Source: Falsirhodobacter halotolerans
GTDB taxonomy: Bacteria; Pseudomonadota; Alphaproteobacteria; Rhodobacterales; Rhodobacteraceae
Reading direction: 5' to 3'
Assembly: GCF_022899245.1 (NCBI RefSeq)
Contig: NZ_JALJAZ010000001.1
Span: 1,395,501-1,459,500 of the forward strand
Length of the DNA: 64,000 bases
The notes below the pieces were generated by a model, which worked only from the letters and a program-made list of their open reading frames with translations, did no database searches and had not been told where the DNA came from. Both the position numbers and the translations under genes were made by a program. Below are positions 11,240-20,617 of the stretch, one piece after another (position 1 is the first letter of the stretch; each line of letters begins with the position of its first letter).

Positions 11240-12346
11240 CTATCCCTGCCGGAACAGATCCTTGAACCTGGACGGTTGGCTGCGCAAATATTGCGGCGGG
11301 ACGGTCACGACTGCCTGCAAGGCCGCCGCCGCATGCCAGGGCCAGCGTGGATCATAGGTGATGGTTCGCGCCAAGGCGACCATGTCCGCATCGCCCGTTG
11401 CGACGATCGCCTCGGCATGTTCGGGTTCGGTGATCAGCCCCACCGCCACGACCGGAATGGACACCGCCTGCTTCACCGCCCGCGCCAACGGCACCTGATA
11501 GCCGGGCGCGACGGGGATCGCCTGCCGGGCATCCAGTCCCCCGCTCGACACATGGATCGCGGCACATCCCCGCCGCTCCAACTCTCGGGCGAAGGCGATG
11601 GTTTGATCGATGTCCCAGCCCCCTTCGACCCAATCCGTCCCGGACACGCGAACCGTCACGGGCCGATCCGCAGGAAAGGCCGCGCGCACCGCATCGAACA
11701 CCTCCAACGGGAACCGCATACGATGTTCCAAGCTGCCGCCATACGCGTCCGTGCGCCGGTTCGACAGGGGTGAGAGGAAGTTGTGCAGCAGATAGCCGTG
11801 GGCCGCATGGATCTGCACCGCATCGATGCCCAGACGGGCCGCCCGCGTTGCGGCCATGGCAAAGGCGTCGCGGATGCGGTCCATGCCCGCCCGGTCCAGT
11901 TCGGCCGGGGGCACGTCCCTTGCATCGAACGGCAGGGGCGAGGGCGCGACCGTCTGCCAGCCCTGGGAATCGTCCGGCGTCATCTGCGCGCCACCCTGCC
12001 ACGGCAGATCGGTCGAGGCCTTGCGCCCCGCATGGGCCAACTGAATCGCGATCGGCATCCTGGACCAGCGGCGCACCCCTTCCACCACGCGGGCCATCGC
12101 CGCCTCGGTCCGGTCATCCCACAGCCCCACATCGGCATAGGTGATGCGCCCCTCCGGCGTCACGGCGGTGGCCTCGATGGTCAGAATGCCCGCCCCGGAA
12201 TGCGACAGATGCCCCAGATGCATGAGGTGCCAATCCGTCATGCAGCCATCTTGGGCCGAATACTGGCACATGGGGGCGATGACGATCCGGTTTTCAAGCG
12301 TCAGGCCACCCACGGTGATGGGCGCGAAGAGTTTCGATTTCGGCAT
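11240..12346 (-). CDS. NADH:flavin oxidoreductase, Old Yellow Enzyme family (YqjM-like)
   Basis: An FMN-dependent ene-reductase, 368 residues from ATG 12346 with AGGA about 8 bases upstream. The YqjM subclass is suggested by the Cys-containing PMCQYSAQDGCMTDWH, by HAGRKAS, and by QIHAAHGYLLHNFLSPLSN followed by RTDAYGGSLE. The flavin-phosphate site is near VGLITEPEHAEAI. The physiological substrate is not predictable; the class reduces activated C=C bonds of enals and enones. The gene is probably monocistronic. A short 6-bp hairpin at 11200-11214 lies between it and the glycosyltransferase. Confidence 0.9.
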   Translation of the reverse strand: MPKSKLFAPITVGGLTLENRIVIAPMCQYSAQDGCMTDWHLMHLGHLSHSGAGILTIEATAVTPEGRITYADVGLWDDRTEAAMARVVEGVRRWSRMPIAIQLAHAGRKASTDLPWQGGAQMTPDDSQGWQTVAPSPLPFDARDVPPAELDRAGMDRIRDAFAMAATRAARLGIDAVQIHAAHGYLLHNFLSPLSNRRTDAYGGSLEHRMRFPLEVFDAVRAAFPADRPVTVRVSGTDWVEGGWDIDQTIAFARELERRGCAAIHVSSGGLDARQAIPVAPGYQVPLARAVKQAVSIPVVAVGLITEPEHAEAIVATGDADMVALARTITYDPRWPWHAAAALQAVVTVPPQYLRSQPSRFKDLFRQG

Positions 12347-12445
12347 GGCAGATCCTTTGGCATTTGGAACAAGAGGGGCGACGCGCGACCGAAACGGCAT
12401 CCTGACTGGCTGAACGCCCCCCCCGCGAGGGCGAACCCACCGGGA

Positions 12446-13750
12446 TCAGATCCGTTCCCACTGCGCCTTCTGCCGCGCCGTCCAGCGAACCGTCATGGTC
12501 AGGGCATCGTCGTCGGCCGCTTCATGCTCCACCACCCCATGCTCGTGCAGCCAGGCCCGCTTGCGCCCCGCGCCCAGGTCAAGGGTCAGGGTTTCGGTCT
12601 GGCGTTCCTCGTCCAAGGCTTGGGTAATGGCCGCGATCAGCGCATCCGTCCCCTCACCCGTCACGGCGGAAAGGGGAAACACCGCGCCCGACTGCTCCCC
12701 CCGCGCCACGACCGTTTCGCGCGCCGAACCGGACAGGAGGTCGAGCTTGTTCCACACCTCGAACATCGGCACCGAGGGATCGACGCCAAGGCTTTGCAGG
12801 ATGTCGTTCACATCCGCCGCCTGCTCGGCGCTCTCGGGATGGGCGATGTCGCGGACGTGCAGGATCAGGTCCGCTTCCAGAACCTCCTCCAGCGTGGCGC
12901 GGAAGGCGGCGACCAACTGGGTCGGCAGGTCGGAGATGAAGCCCACCGTATCGGACAGGATCACGCTGAGGCCGGTCGGCAGTTCCACCGCCCGCAATGT
13001 CGGATCAAGGGTCGCGAACAGCATGTCCTTGGCCATCACCTCGGCCCCCGTCAGACGGTTGAACAGGCTGGACTTGCCCGCGTTGGTGTATCCGACCAGC
13101 GCGACGATGGGGAACGGAACCTTGCGCCGCGCCGCCCGGTGCAATTCGCGCGTGCGCACCACCTTTTCCAACTGCCGACGGATGCGGATCATCTGTTCGT
13201 CGATGGCGCGGCGGTCGGCCTCGATCTGCGTCTCACCGGGGCCGCCGACGAACCCAAGGCCGCCGCGCTGCCGTTCCAGGTGGGTCCAGGCGCGCACCAG
13301 ACGCGTGCGCTGATAGGACAGCGCCGCGAGTTCGACCTGCAGCACCCCCTCGCGCGTCTGCGCGCGGTCGGCGAAAATCTCCAGGATCAGACCGGTCCGA
13401 TCCAGAAGCTTGACCCCCCAGGCCTTTTCCAGATTGCGCTGCTGCACCGGGGTTACAGGACCGTCCACAAGGACCAGTTCCACCTCATCCGCCTTCAGGC
13501 GCTGGCCCAGCTCTTCGATCTTGCCCGATCCGAACAGGGCGCCCGGGGCGACCTTGGGTACGGGAACCACCTCCGCCCCCATGATGGTCAGGCCGGGCAG
13601 TGCGACGGCAAGGGCCTCCGCCTCGGCCAAGGCGTGTTCGGGAAGGCGCCGGGTGCGCTGGTTGCGAAAGTCGGGATGCAGGACAAAGGCGCGCGTCGGG
13701 CGCGCCTCCGTCGCGTGGCCGGTCGGGATGTCGGACGTGTCGGAAATCAG
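12446..13750 (-). CDS. hflX: ribosome-associated GTPase HflX
   Basis: A GTPase that binds the 50S ribosome and splits or rescues stalled ribosomes. Motifs are G1 [19 protein letters not shown]3 [11 protein letters not shown] and G4 NKLD, after the glycine-rich [13 protein letters not shown] linker. The family N-terminus ([29 protein letters not shown]) is encoded well upstream of the first canonical in-frame start, a TTG at 13630. No ATG, GTG or TTG exists in frame between that conserved segment and an upstream stop. I place the start at CTG 13750, which overlaps the hfq stop as CTGA, giving 434 residues; the next codon, ATT 13747, is an alternative. Translational coupling to hfq is likely. 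Confidence 0.88.
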   Translation of the reverse strand: MISDTSDIPTGHATEARPTRAFVLHPDFRNQRTRRLPEHALAEAEALAVALPGLTIMGAEVVPVPKVAPGALFGSGKIEELGQRLKADEVELVLVDGPVTPVQQRNLEKAWGVKLLDRTGLILEIFADRAQTREGVLQVELAALSYQRTRLVRAWTHLERQRGGLGFVGGPGETQIEADRRAIDEQMIRIRRQLEKVVRTRELHRAARRKVPFPIVALVGYTNAGKSSLFNRLTGAEVMAKDMLFATLDPTLRAVELPTGLSVILSDTVGFISDLPTQLVAAFRATLEEVLEADLILHVRDIAHPESAEQAADVNDILQSLGVDPSVPMFEVWNKLDLLSGSARETVVARGEQSGAVFPLSAVTGEGTDALIAAITQALDEERQTETLTLDLGAGRKRAWLHEHGVVEHEAADDDALTMTVRWTARQKAQWERI

Positions 13751-13980
13751 TCTTCGCCTTCATAAAGGTTGATGGGCGCGCCCGGCATGATGGTCGAGAT
13801 CGCGTGTTTGTAGACAAGCTGCGACTGGCCGTCGCGGCGCAGAAGCACGCAGAAATTGTCGAACCAGGTGATGACGCCCTGAAGCTTCACACCGTTGATC
13901 AGGAAGATCGTGACGGGAACTTTCGCCTTGCGGACATGATTCAGGAACGCGTCCTGAAGATTTTGCTTATCAGCGGCCAT
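13747..13980 (-). CDS. hfq: RNA chaperone Hfq
   Basis: Hexameric Sm-like protein that pairs small RNAs with mRNAs. At 77 residues it has the standard alphaproteobacterial length without the long acidic tail of enterics. The Sm1 motif [23 protein letters not shown] and Sm2 [10 protein letters not shown] are intact, including Gln8 and the YKHA motif for U-rich RNA binding. The hfq-hflX order is conserved. The stop codon is shared with the proposed hflX start. About 100 bases separate it from trkH; on the minus strand they contain a possible TATTAT -10 element near 14037. Confidence 0.97.
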   Translation of the reverse strand: MAADKQNLQDAFLNHVRKAKVPVTIFLINGVKLQGVITWFDNFCVLLRRDGQSQLVYKHAISTIMPGAPINLYEGED

Positions 13981-14079
13981 TTTGATGCCTTATCGTTATA
14001 TGCTTTCTTCCCTGCCCGCAGTGACGGACAGCCATAATATGAAGCGGGATCGCCGCGGTTTCCAGTGCAAATCCGGGGC

Positions 14080-15582
14080 TTATCGCCGCCAGCCCGACGG
14101 GGCCAGCAAGGCCAGGATCGCAAGCGTCTCCACCCGGCCCAGGATCATGGTCAGGCCCAGGATGATCTTCGCGGGGCCGGATTGCTCGGACCACAGGATC
14201 GGCACCTCGCCCGCCACGGTGGCCAGTGGCCCGGTCGTCGTCAGGGCCGACACGGCAAGGATCAGCGCCGGTTCGAAGGGCACGTTGAACAGACCCAGCG
14301 TCAACATGGCGACCGTGGCCGACAGGCCGAACAGCATCAGGAAAATCCAAGCGAGATAGGCCCCGTCCCGCCGGATCTGGCGCGCGAACGGCCCCCCGCC
14401 GCCGACCGAGGACGGGTGTACGATCCGCTCCATCTCGCGCTGCGCATGGCGCAGAACGGCATAGACACGCAGCAGCGTCACGCCGCCGGCCGCCGTCCCG
14501 ACCCCCCCGCCGACCACCGCCAGCCCCAGAAGGATAAGCCCCGACGAATCAAGCCCCGACCACCCGCGCGCCACTTCCCACCCCGAGGAGACGTATCCCG
14601 TCGTCGTAAGGAAGCTGAGCGTCGTGAACAGGCTGCCCCACAGGGCGTTGATGAATTGCCCCACCCCGCCCGCGTAATCCACCTGCCCGAACCAGTGGCG
14701 CAGCACCAGCGCGGTCGGCGCGGTCAGCAGCAGAAGGGCCGCGAACCGGATCTCCGGGTTGTGCCACCAGTTTCGCCCGTGCATCGTCGGATGATAACCG
14801 GGCATCAGACGCCGCGTGATGGCCAGGGCGAAGAACACGAAGATCAGCATCTCCGCCCCGATGCGCGGGGTCTGGGACAGATCGACCCCGGGAAAGATGC
14901 CCGAGGTCGAGAGGGTTCCCATGGCAAAGGAAAAGGCGTGGAGCCCCGGCTGCCCCGCGACCAGCAAGGCCGCCCACAGCACCGCGGTCAAACCGGCATA
15001 GGCCGGAAACAGGCGGCGGAAATGATGGACCAACCGCTCGCGCGGCTCGGCCGCCTCGATCCAGGCGCCAAGGTTCGCGCGGCCCGGGGCGCGGCCCGAG
15101 ATCACCTCGATCCCGCCAAGGTTCAGCGGCGCCATGATCGCCACCGCGTTCAGGATGACGAAAAAGCCGCCGAGCCACCCCACGATCCCACGCCACAGAT
15201 GCAGGCTGGGCGACAGGCGATCGGGCGCGTCATAAAGCGTCGCCCCCGTGGTCGTGAAGGAGGACAGCATCTCGAACCACGCGTTCTGGAAGCTGGTGTT
15301 CCCGACGGCCCAATGAAAGGGCACCGCGCACAACACCGGCACCAGAAGATAGGCCCCGACGATCGACGCAAGATAGGCCCGCGCCGGATCGCGCGCATGG
15401 GTGCCGTGGCTGGCCAACGCGATCATCGCCGTCAGGATCAGCAGCAGCACCCCGCAATAGAAGAACGCGCGGGATGTCTCCATCTCGCCCCGCACCAGGG
15501 CGTGGGACGCGGGTGCGAACATGGCCAGGGCGGCGATGCCCATGACCCAGATCATCATCGGAAGCGCCGACAGGCGGGCCAT
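14080..15582 (-). CDS. trkH: Trk-type potassium uptake protein TrkH
   Basis: Integral membrane K+ translocating subunit. From ATG 15582 it has 500 residues and about ten or more hydrophobic segments, with the pore-loop-like repeats SSFTTTGATL, LSTSGIFPG, LTTTGYVSSGWE and LTTTGPLATVAG. The start overlaps the trkA stop as ATGA, so channel and NAD-binding regulator are translated together. A longer open frame upstream of 15582 is only the shadow of trkA. Last gene in the ntrY-ntrX-trkA-trkH chain. Confidence 0.93.
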   Translation of the reverse strand: MARLSALPMMIWVMGIAALAMFAPASHALVRGEMETSRAFFYCGVLLLILTAMIALASHGTHARDPARAYLASIVGAYLLVPVLCAVPFHWAVGNTSFQNAWFEMLSSFTTTGATLYDAPDRLSPSLHLWRGIVGWLGGFFVILNAVAIMAPLNLGGIEVISGRAPGRANLGAWIEAAEPRERLVHHFRRLFPAYAGLTAVLWAALLVAGQPGLHAFSFAMGTLSTSGIFPGVDLSQTPRIGAEMLIFVFFALAITRRLMPGYHPTMHGRNWWHNPEIRFAALLLLTAPTALVLRHWFGQVDYAGGVGQFINALWGSLFTTLSFLTTTGYVSSGWEVARGWSGLDSSGLILLGLAVVGGGVGTAAGGVTLLRVYAVLRHAQREMERIVHPSSVGGGGPFARQIRRDGAYLAWIFLMLFGLSATVAMLTLGLFNVPFEPALILAVSALTTTGPLATVAGEVPILWSEQSGPAKIILGLTMILGRVETLAILALLAPSGWRR

Positions 15583-16958
15583 CAGAAGAAATCGATTGTC
15601 ACTTGCAGCAGGCGCTCCACCTCGGGAACGTCCGCGCTCATCGCGAAGATCGCGATGATGTTGCCTTCCTCGATGCGCAGATCGCCGGCGGGCTTCATGA
15701 CGACATCGCCCTTCAGCACGCCCCCCACCAGCACACCGTCGGGAAAGTCGATGTCCCGAATCATCCGCCCGGCCAGGGGCGAGGTGGAGAGGACCTGCGC
15801 CTCGATCAATTCCGCCTCGGCATCGCCGATGGAGTAGATCTGCCGCACCCGCCCATGCCGGATATAGCGCAGGATGGACGAGACGGTGGTGGCGCGCGGG
15901 TTGATATGCGCGTCGATCTCCAGCGGGGCCATAAGGGCGATCAGCGTGGGATCGTTGACAAGGGCGATGGTCAGCGGACACCCCAACTGCTTGGCGCGGA
16001 CGGCCGTCAGCAGGTTTGTCTTGTCGTCATCGGTCAGCGCCAGCACCGCATCCGCGCGCCCGATATCGGCCTCGGCCAGAAGCTCGCTGTCCATCCCGTC
16101 GCCGTTCAGCACGATCGTGTCCGACAGGGCATCGGACGCCACCTCGGCCCGGTCGCGGTTGCGTTCGATCAGTTTGGCCCGCACGCGATGCGACTGCCGT
16201 TCCAACGCCTCGGCCACGGCCAGACCCACCGCACCGCCACCGACGATCACCACCTTTTCCTGCCGTTGCAGCGCCTTGCCGAATATCTCCAGCACACGGG
16301 CCACGTCATGCGAATGGGTGAAGGCATAGATCGAATCGCCGGCGAACAACTGATCTTCAGGGTCCGGCGCGAACAGTTTGCCGTCGCGGCGGATGCCCAC
16401 CACGATCGCCCGCAGGGTGGAGAACAGGTCGTTCAACTGGCGCAGCGGCGTGTTCAGGACCGGACAGTCCTCTTCCAACGCGATGCCCAGAAGTTGCGCG
16501 CGCCCATCCATGAAACTTTCGGTATCGAACGCGGACGGGGCCGCCAGACGCTGCAAGGCGGCCTCCGCCACCTCCTTCTCGGGCGAAATCACGACGTCGA
16601 TCGGCATGTGCCCGGACTGGTAAAGATCGGCATAGATGGCGTCGAGATAGCTTTGCGCCCGCAGACGCGCCACCTTGCGGGGCACGCTGAAGATCGAATG
16701 CGCCACCTGACAGATGACCATGTTCACCTCGTCCGACCGGGTGGCCGCGATGATCATGTCGGCGTCCTTGGCCCCCGCCCGGTTCAGCACGTCGGGATAG
16801 CTGGCGAATCCGATGACCCCCTGAACGTCCAGCGTCTCGGTCGCGCGCCGGACCAGGTCGGCGGACATGTCCACCACGGTCACGTCGTTGCGTTCCCCCG
16901 ACAGTTGTTTGGCGATCTGCCAGCCGACCTGACCGATGCCGCAGATGATGACCTTCAT
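15582..16958 (-). CDS. trkA: Trk system potassium transport regulator TrkA
   Basis: Peripheral NAD(H)-binding protein that gates TrkH. 458 residues with two tandem RCK units: first Rossmann motif GIGQVGWQIAKQL at about residues 7-19, and the second GGGAVGLAVAEAL near 240. Each is followed by a TrkA-C domain; the last one ends LRIEEGNIIAIFA. The start overlaps the ntrX stop by 4 bases (ATGA) and its own stop overlaps the trkH start. The linkage of trkAH with ntrYX is common in alphaproteobacteria. Confidence 0.96.
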   Translation of the reverse strand: MKVIICGIGQVGWQIAKQLSGERNDVTVVDMSADLVRRATETLDVQGVIGFASYPDVLNRAGAKDADMIIAATRSDEVNMVICQVAHSIFSVPRKVARLRAQSYLDAIYADLYQSGHMPIDVVISPEKEVAEAALQRLAAPSAFDTESFMDGRAQLLGIALEEDCPVLNTPLRQLNDLFSTLRAIVVGIRRDGKLFAPDPEDQLFAGDSIYAFTHSHDVARVLEIFGKALQRQEKVVIVGGGAVGLAVAEALERQSHRVRAKLIERNRDRAEVASDALSDTIVLNGDGMDSELLAEADIGRADAVLALTDDDKTNLLTAVRAKQLGCPLTIALVNDPTLIALMAPLEIDAHINPRATTVSSILRYIRHGRVRQIYSIGDAEAELIEAQVLSTSPLAGRMIRDIDFPDGVLVGGVLKGDVVMKPAGDLRIEEGNIIAIFAMSADVPEVERLLQVTIDFF

Positions 16959-18334
16959 AGATCGTCCTCGACATCGCGACCCTTGACCACACCCAGCGAT
17001 TTCAGCTTGCGGTGCAGGGCCGACCGTTCCATCCCGACAAAGCTGGCGGTGCGGCTGATATTGCCGCCGAAACGATTGATCTGCGTCAGCAGATATTCCC
17101 GCTCGAACAGCTCGCGCGCCTCGCGCAGGGCCATGGTGGCCAAGGCGCCGCCGATCACCATCCGGCTGTCATTGCCGTTGCCGGCCGTCCCGCCGGGCAA
17201 TTCGGAGGCCTGGATCGGCCCGCTGCTCTCACCCAAAATCAGCACCCGTTCGATCACATTGCGCAATTGGCGGATGTTGCCCGGCCAATGCATCGTCTGC
17301 AACGCCGCTTCGGCATCCGGCGACAGGGCGCGAAGGGGCAAGCCTTGCGTGCTGTGCAACACCTCGATGAAGCTGCGCGTCAGTTCGGAAATATCCTCGC
17401 GCCGATCCTCCAGCGAGGGAACGACGATCGGGACCACGTTCAGCCGGTCGTAAAGCTCCTGCCGGAACCGCCCTGCCGAAATTTCGGCCCGCAGATCGCG
17501 CGAGGTGGAGGAGATGACCCGAAGATCGACGCGCACCTTCTCCACCCCGCCCACGCGGGTGAATTGCTGCTCCACCAGAACGCGCAGCATCTTCGACTGC
17601 GTGCCGGAGGGCATGTCGGCCACTTCGTCCAGATACACGACGCCGCCATGTGCCTGTTCCAGCAGACCCTTTTCCAGACCCCTCTCGGACGTTTCGCGCC
17701 CGAACAGGATTTCCTCCATCCGGTCCGGCTCGATCCCCGCCGAGGACACGGTGACGAATTGCGCCTCGGCGCGATTGGAGTTGGAGTGAATGTAGCGGGC
17801 CGCCATTTCCTTGCCCGATCCCGCCGGTCCGCTGAGCATCACACGGCCGTTCGACTTCACGACCTTGTCCAACTGCGCGCGCAGCACCTTGAACGCGGGC
17901 GACGCGCCAAGCATCTTGGTCGAGCTGACATCCTTGCGCCGGAGTTCGTTGTTCTCGCGCCTCAACCGCGAGGCTTCCATCGCGCGCGTCACCACGACCA
18001 TCAGCTGGTCGATGTTGAACGGCTTTTCGATGAAGTCGTAAGCGCCCTGCTTGATCGCCGCGACCGCGATTTCGATATTGCCGTGGCCTGAGATGATGAC
18101 CACCGGCACGTCGGGGTTGTTGCGCTTGACCGTCTTTAGAATGTCGATCCCGTCCATCCGGCTGTCCTTCAGCCAGATGTCGAGGATCACGAGCGAAGGG
18201 GCCTCCTTCTCGATCTCGGCCATGCAGTCGTCCGAGTTTCCGGCAAGCCGGATGCTGAACCCTTCGTCCTTCAGGATGTCGCCGACCAGTTCGCGGATAT
18301 CGCGCTCGTCATCCACGATCAGGATGCTGCTCAT
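16955..18334 (-). CDS. ntrX: nitrogen-regulation response regulator NtrX
   Basis: Response regulator partner of NtrY. 459 residues: receiver domain with phospho-acceptor Asp52 in PSLVILDIWLKD, AAA+ domain with Walker A GPAGSGKE and Walker B VVYLDEVADMP, and a Fis-type helix-turn-helix with NISRTASFVGMERSALHRKL. The loop that should carry GAFTGA for sigma54 contact reads LFGRETSERGLEKG, so it probably does not act as a classical sigma54 activator. The start overlaps ntrY (ATGA) and the stop overlaps trkA. NtrYX in this group has been linked to redox, envelope and nitrogen control. Confidence 0.95.
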   Translation of the reverse strand: MSSILIVDDERDIRELVGDILKDEGFSIRLAGNSDDCMAEIEKEAPSLVILDIWLKDSRMDGIDILKTVKRNNPDVPVVIISGHGNIEIAVAAIKQGAYDFIEKPFNIDQLMVVVTRAMEASRLRRENNELRRKDVSSTKMLGASPAFKVLRAQLDKVVKSNGRVMLSGPAGSGKEMAARYIHSNSNRAEAQFVTVSSAGIEPDRMEEILFGRETSERGLEKGLLEQAHGGVVYLDEVADMPSGTQSKMLRVLVEQQFTRVGGVEKVRVDLRVISSTSRDLRAEISAGRFRQELYDRLNVVPIVVPSLEDRREDISELTRSFIEVLHSTQGLPLRALSPDAEAALQTMHWPGNIRQLRNVIERVLILGESSGPIQASELPGGTAGNGNDSRMVIGGALATMALREARELFEREYLLTQINRFGGNISRTASFVGMERSALHRKLKSLGVVKGRDVEDDL

Positions 18335-20529
18335 TGACCTTCTCCATTCTTGGTGCCCCGACGGGGGGAGCGCGGAAGCCGAATTTCGGCCAGCGCCCCC
18401 GCATGGGTATATCCGTCGAACACCGGCGCATCCGTCAGCGACAGGGTGCCCCCATGTTCCTCGACAATCTTCTTCACGATGGCCAGCCCCAGACCTGTCC
18501 CTTTTTCTCTGTGGGTGACATAGGGCTCGAAAAGGCGCGATCTATCGGCGGGAAGGCCACTTCCGTTATCCGATATGCGGATCACCGCCGCCTCGTTCTC
18601 GGTCACGACGGAAAGACGGATCTGACCCTGATCGGAAAGATTTCCTTTTTTCTGTGCATCTTCAATGGCTTCCCCCGCGTTTTTCAGAAGATTCGTCAGC
18701 ACTTGCGAGATCATGGTCGGATCCAGATCGACACGAATGGCGCCCTCTGGCGCGGTGACGGAAATGTTCAGCCCCGCCTGAAGGGTCGCCGCCTCGCGCA
18801 CAAGGCGCGCAAGATCCTCCTCCACCCGCTGGGGTTCGGGCATACGGGCAAAACGCGAAAATTCGTCGATGATGCGCCGCAGGTCGTTGGTCTGACGGAC
18901 GATCACGTCGGTATATTGCTCCAGATCGCCCGCCATGTCACCCACCACGGGGCGGAACTTGCGTTTGATGCGTTCGGCCGAAAGCTGGATCGGGGTCAGC
19001 GGATTCTTGATCTCATGCGCGATGCGGCGGGCCACATCGCCCCAGGCGGCCATCCGTTGCGCGCTGACAAGATCGGTCACATCGTCGAAGGCCACGACAT
19101 AACCTTCCAGCCCCTCGGCGCTTTCGCGCACGGACATTCGGACCAGCAGGCTTTCCAGACGCCCCTTACGGGTCAGGCGAATTTCCTCCTGCACCGTTCC
19201 ACCAACCTCTCGCAGCTTTTTGAAAAGATGCGAAAACTCGGGCACCGCCACGTCCAGCGGCACGTCCGAGACCTGCATGTCCAGCATCCGCTGCCCCGCG
19301 CGGTTGATGAAGTCGATCCGCCCCCCGGCGGTCAGGCCCATCACGCCCGCCGTCACCGACGACAGAACGGAGTTGAACAGCCGCCCACGCAGTTCGACCT
19401 GCATATGGCTGGCCTCGATATCCTCGCGCTGATGCTTAAGTTGTCGGGTCATCTGATTGAAAAGGCGCCCCAAAATTGCGATCTCGTCGTCACCGTTTTC
19501 TTCCTTGACCTGCACGTCAAGATCGCCGGACCCGACCCGCTGCGCCGCACCGGCCAGACGCCCCACCGGACCCGCCAAACGTTCGGCGAACCACAGGCCC
19601 AACCAAACCGCCGCAAGGATCAGGATCAGCGCAAAACCAAGATAGAGAAGCGCGAATTCGAACAACATCCGCCCCCGATCCGCCTCGAGCTGATGATAAA
19701 GACGCACCGTTTCCCGCGTGTCGTCCAGAAGGCTCAGGATCTGGCCATCCACTTCGCGCGTGACGTAAAGGAAGCGGTCCGGGAAGGCGTCCAGCCGCAC
19801 GATCGCACGGAATTCGTTGTTGGCCCAATCCTGAATCAGGGCCACGCCATCCTGTTGCGCCTCGGCCAGCGCCTGGGGCGTCGGCGGATCGAAATCGAAC
19901 AGATAGCTGCGCTCCCCCCGGGTTTGCAGCTCCCCCACGCCGTCGATCAGAAAAGCCTCACGCAGACCGCGCTGCACCAATTCCTGACCTTGGCTCAGGA
20001 TCGGACGCAGTTGGTCGTCCTGCAGGAAAAACGTCGTGCGCTTGGCGGAATCGAGATAGCGCGCAAGGGCCTGCGCATCCTCGGTCAGATCCTGGCGATG
20101 CTCCGCCTCATAGGCTTGCGCGGCGCTGAGAGAGTTGCCGACAACCCTCTGCACACGATCGGAAAACCATCCCTCCAGCCCGAAGTTCAAGGTCAGGACG
20201 GCGAACACCGCCACAAGGATCGTTGGCACCAGCGCCACCAGTGCGAAGACCCCCGACAAGCGCAGGTGCAACCGCGATCCCGCCGACGCGCTGCGGCGGT
20301 CGGCAATGATCTGGGCGACACGCGCCGTCACCAGCGTGGCCACCACCAGCACATAGATCAGATCGGCCAGAAGAATCAGACGCAGGGCGGGCGTGTTGCC
20401 CGACAGGTTCATCGGCCCCAGAAACAGCAACGTCAGCGCGGTGAAGATCGGCCCCAACGCCACCAGCACGAAGGTGGACAAGGTCTGCACCCGCCTGTGA
20501 CGGCGCAGGCGGGACAGGGTCGTGAACAT
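18331..20529 (-). CDS. ntrY: nitrogen-regulation sensor histidine kinase NtrY
   Basis: Membrane sensor kinase, about 732 residues from ATG 20529; a TTG 24 bases earlier is an alternative, and neither has a clear ribosome site. It has three hydrophobic segments near the N-terminus, a periplasmic region of roughly 180 residues, and a fourth segment (LLYLGFALILILAAVWLGL). These are followed by a HAMP linker, a PAS domain and the kinase core with HEIKNPLTPIQLSAERIK, N-box NLLKNAGEAIED and DNGSGLP. It is 88 bases downstream of ntrC and overlaps ntrX by ATGA. Confidence 0.95.
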   Translation of the reverse strand: MFTTLSRLRRHRRVQTLSTFVLVALGPIFTALTLLFLGPMNLSGNTPALRLILLADLIYVLVVATLVTARVAQIIADRRSASAGSRLHLRLSGVFALVALVPTILVAVFAVLTLNFGLEGWFSDRVQRVVGNSLSAAQAYEAEHRQDLTEDAQALARYLDSAKRTTFFLQDDQLRPILSQGQELVQRGLREAFLIDGVGELQTRGERSYLFDFDPPTPQALAEAQQDGVALIQDWANNEFRAIVRLDAFPDRFLYVTREVDGQILSLLDDTRETVRLYHQLEADRGRMLFEFALLYLGFALILILAAVWLGLWFAERLAGPVGRLAGAAQRVGSGDLDVQVKEENGDDEIAILGRLFNQMTRQLKHQREDIEASHMQVELRGRLFNSVLSSVTAGVMGLTAGGRIDFINRAGQRMLDMQVSDVPLDVAVPEFSHLFKKLREVGGTVQEEIRLTRKGRLESLLVRMSVRESAEGLEGYVVAFDDVTDLVSAQRMAAWGDVARRIAHEIKNPLTPIQLSAERIKRKFRPVVGDMAGDLEQYTDVIVRQTNDLRRIIDEFSRFARMPEPQRVEEDLARLVREAATLQAGLNISVTAPEGAIRVDLDPTMISQVLTNLLKNAGEAIEDAQKKGNLSDQGQIRLSVVTENEAAVIRISDNGSGLPADRSRLFEPYVTHREKGTGLGLAIVKKIVEEHGGTLSLTDAPVFDGYTHAGALAEIRLPRSPRRGTKNGEGQ

Positions 20530-20617
20530 CGTGTTGCGCGCAACGGATCGCAAGAAGCGTCAGGCCCCCGAATGCCGGATGATGGGCACCAACCGCGATG
20601 CGCCTTATGTTGCCGTT

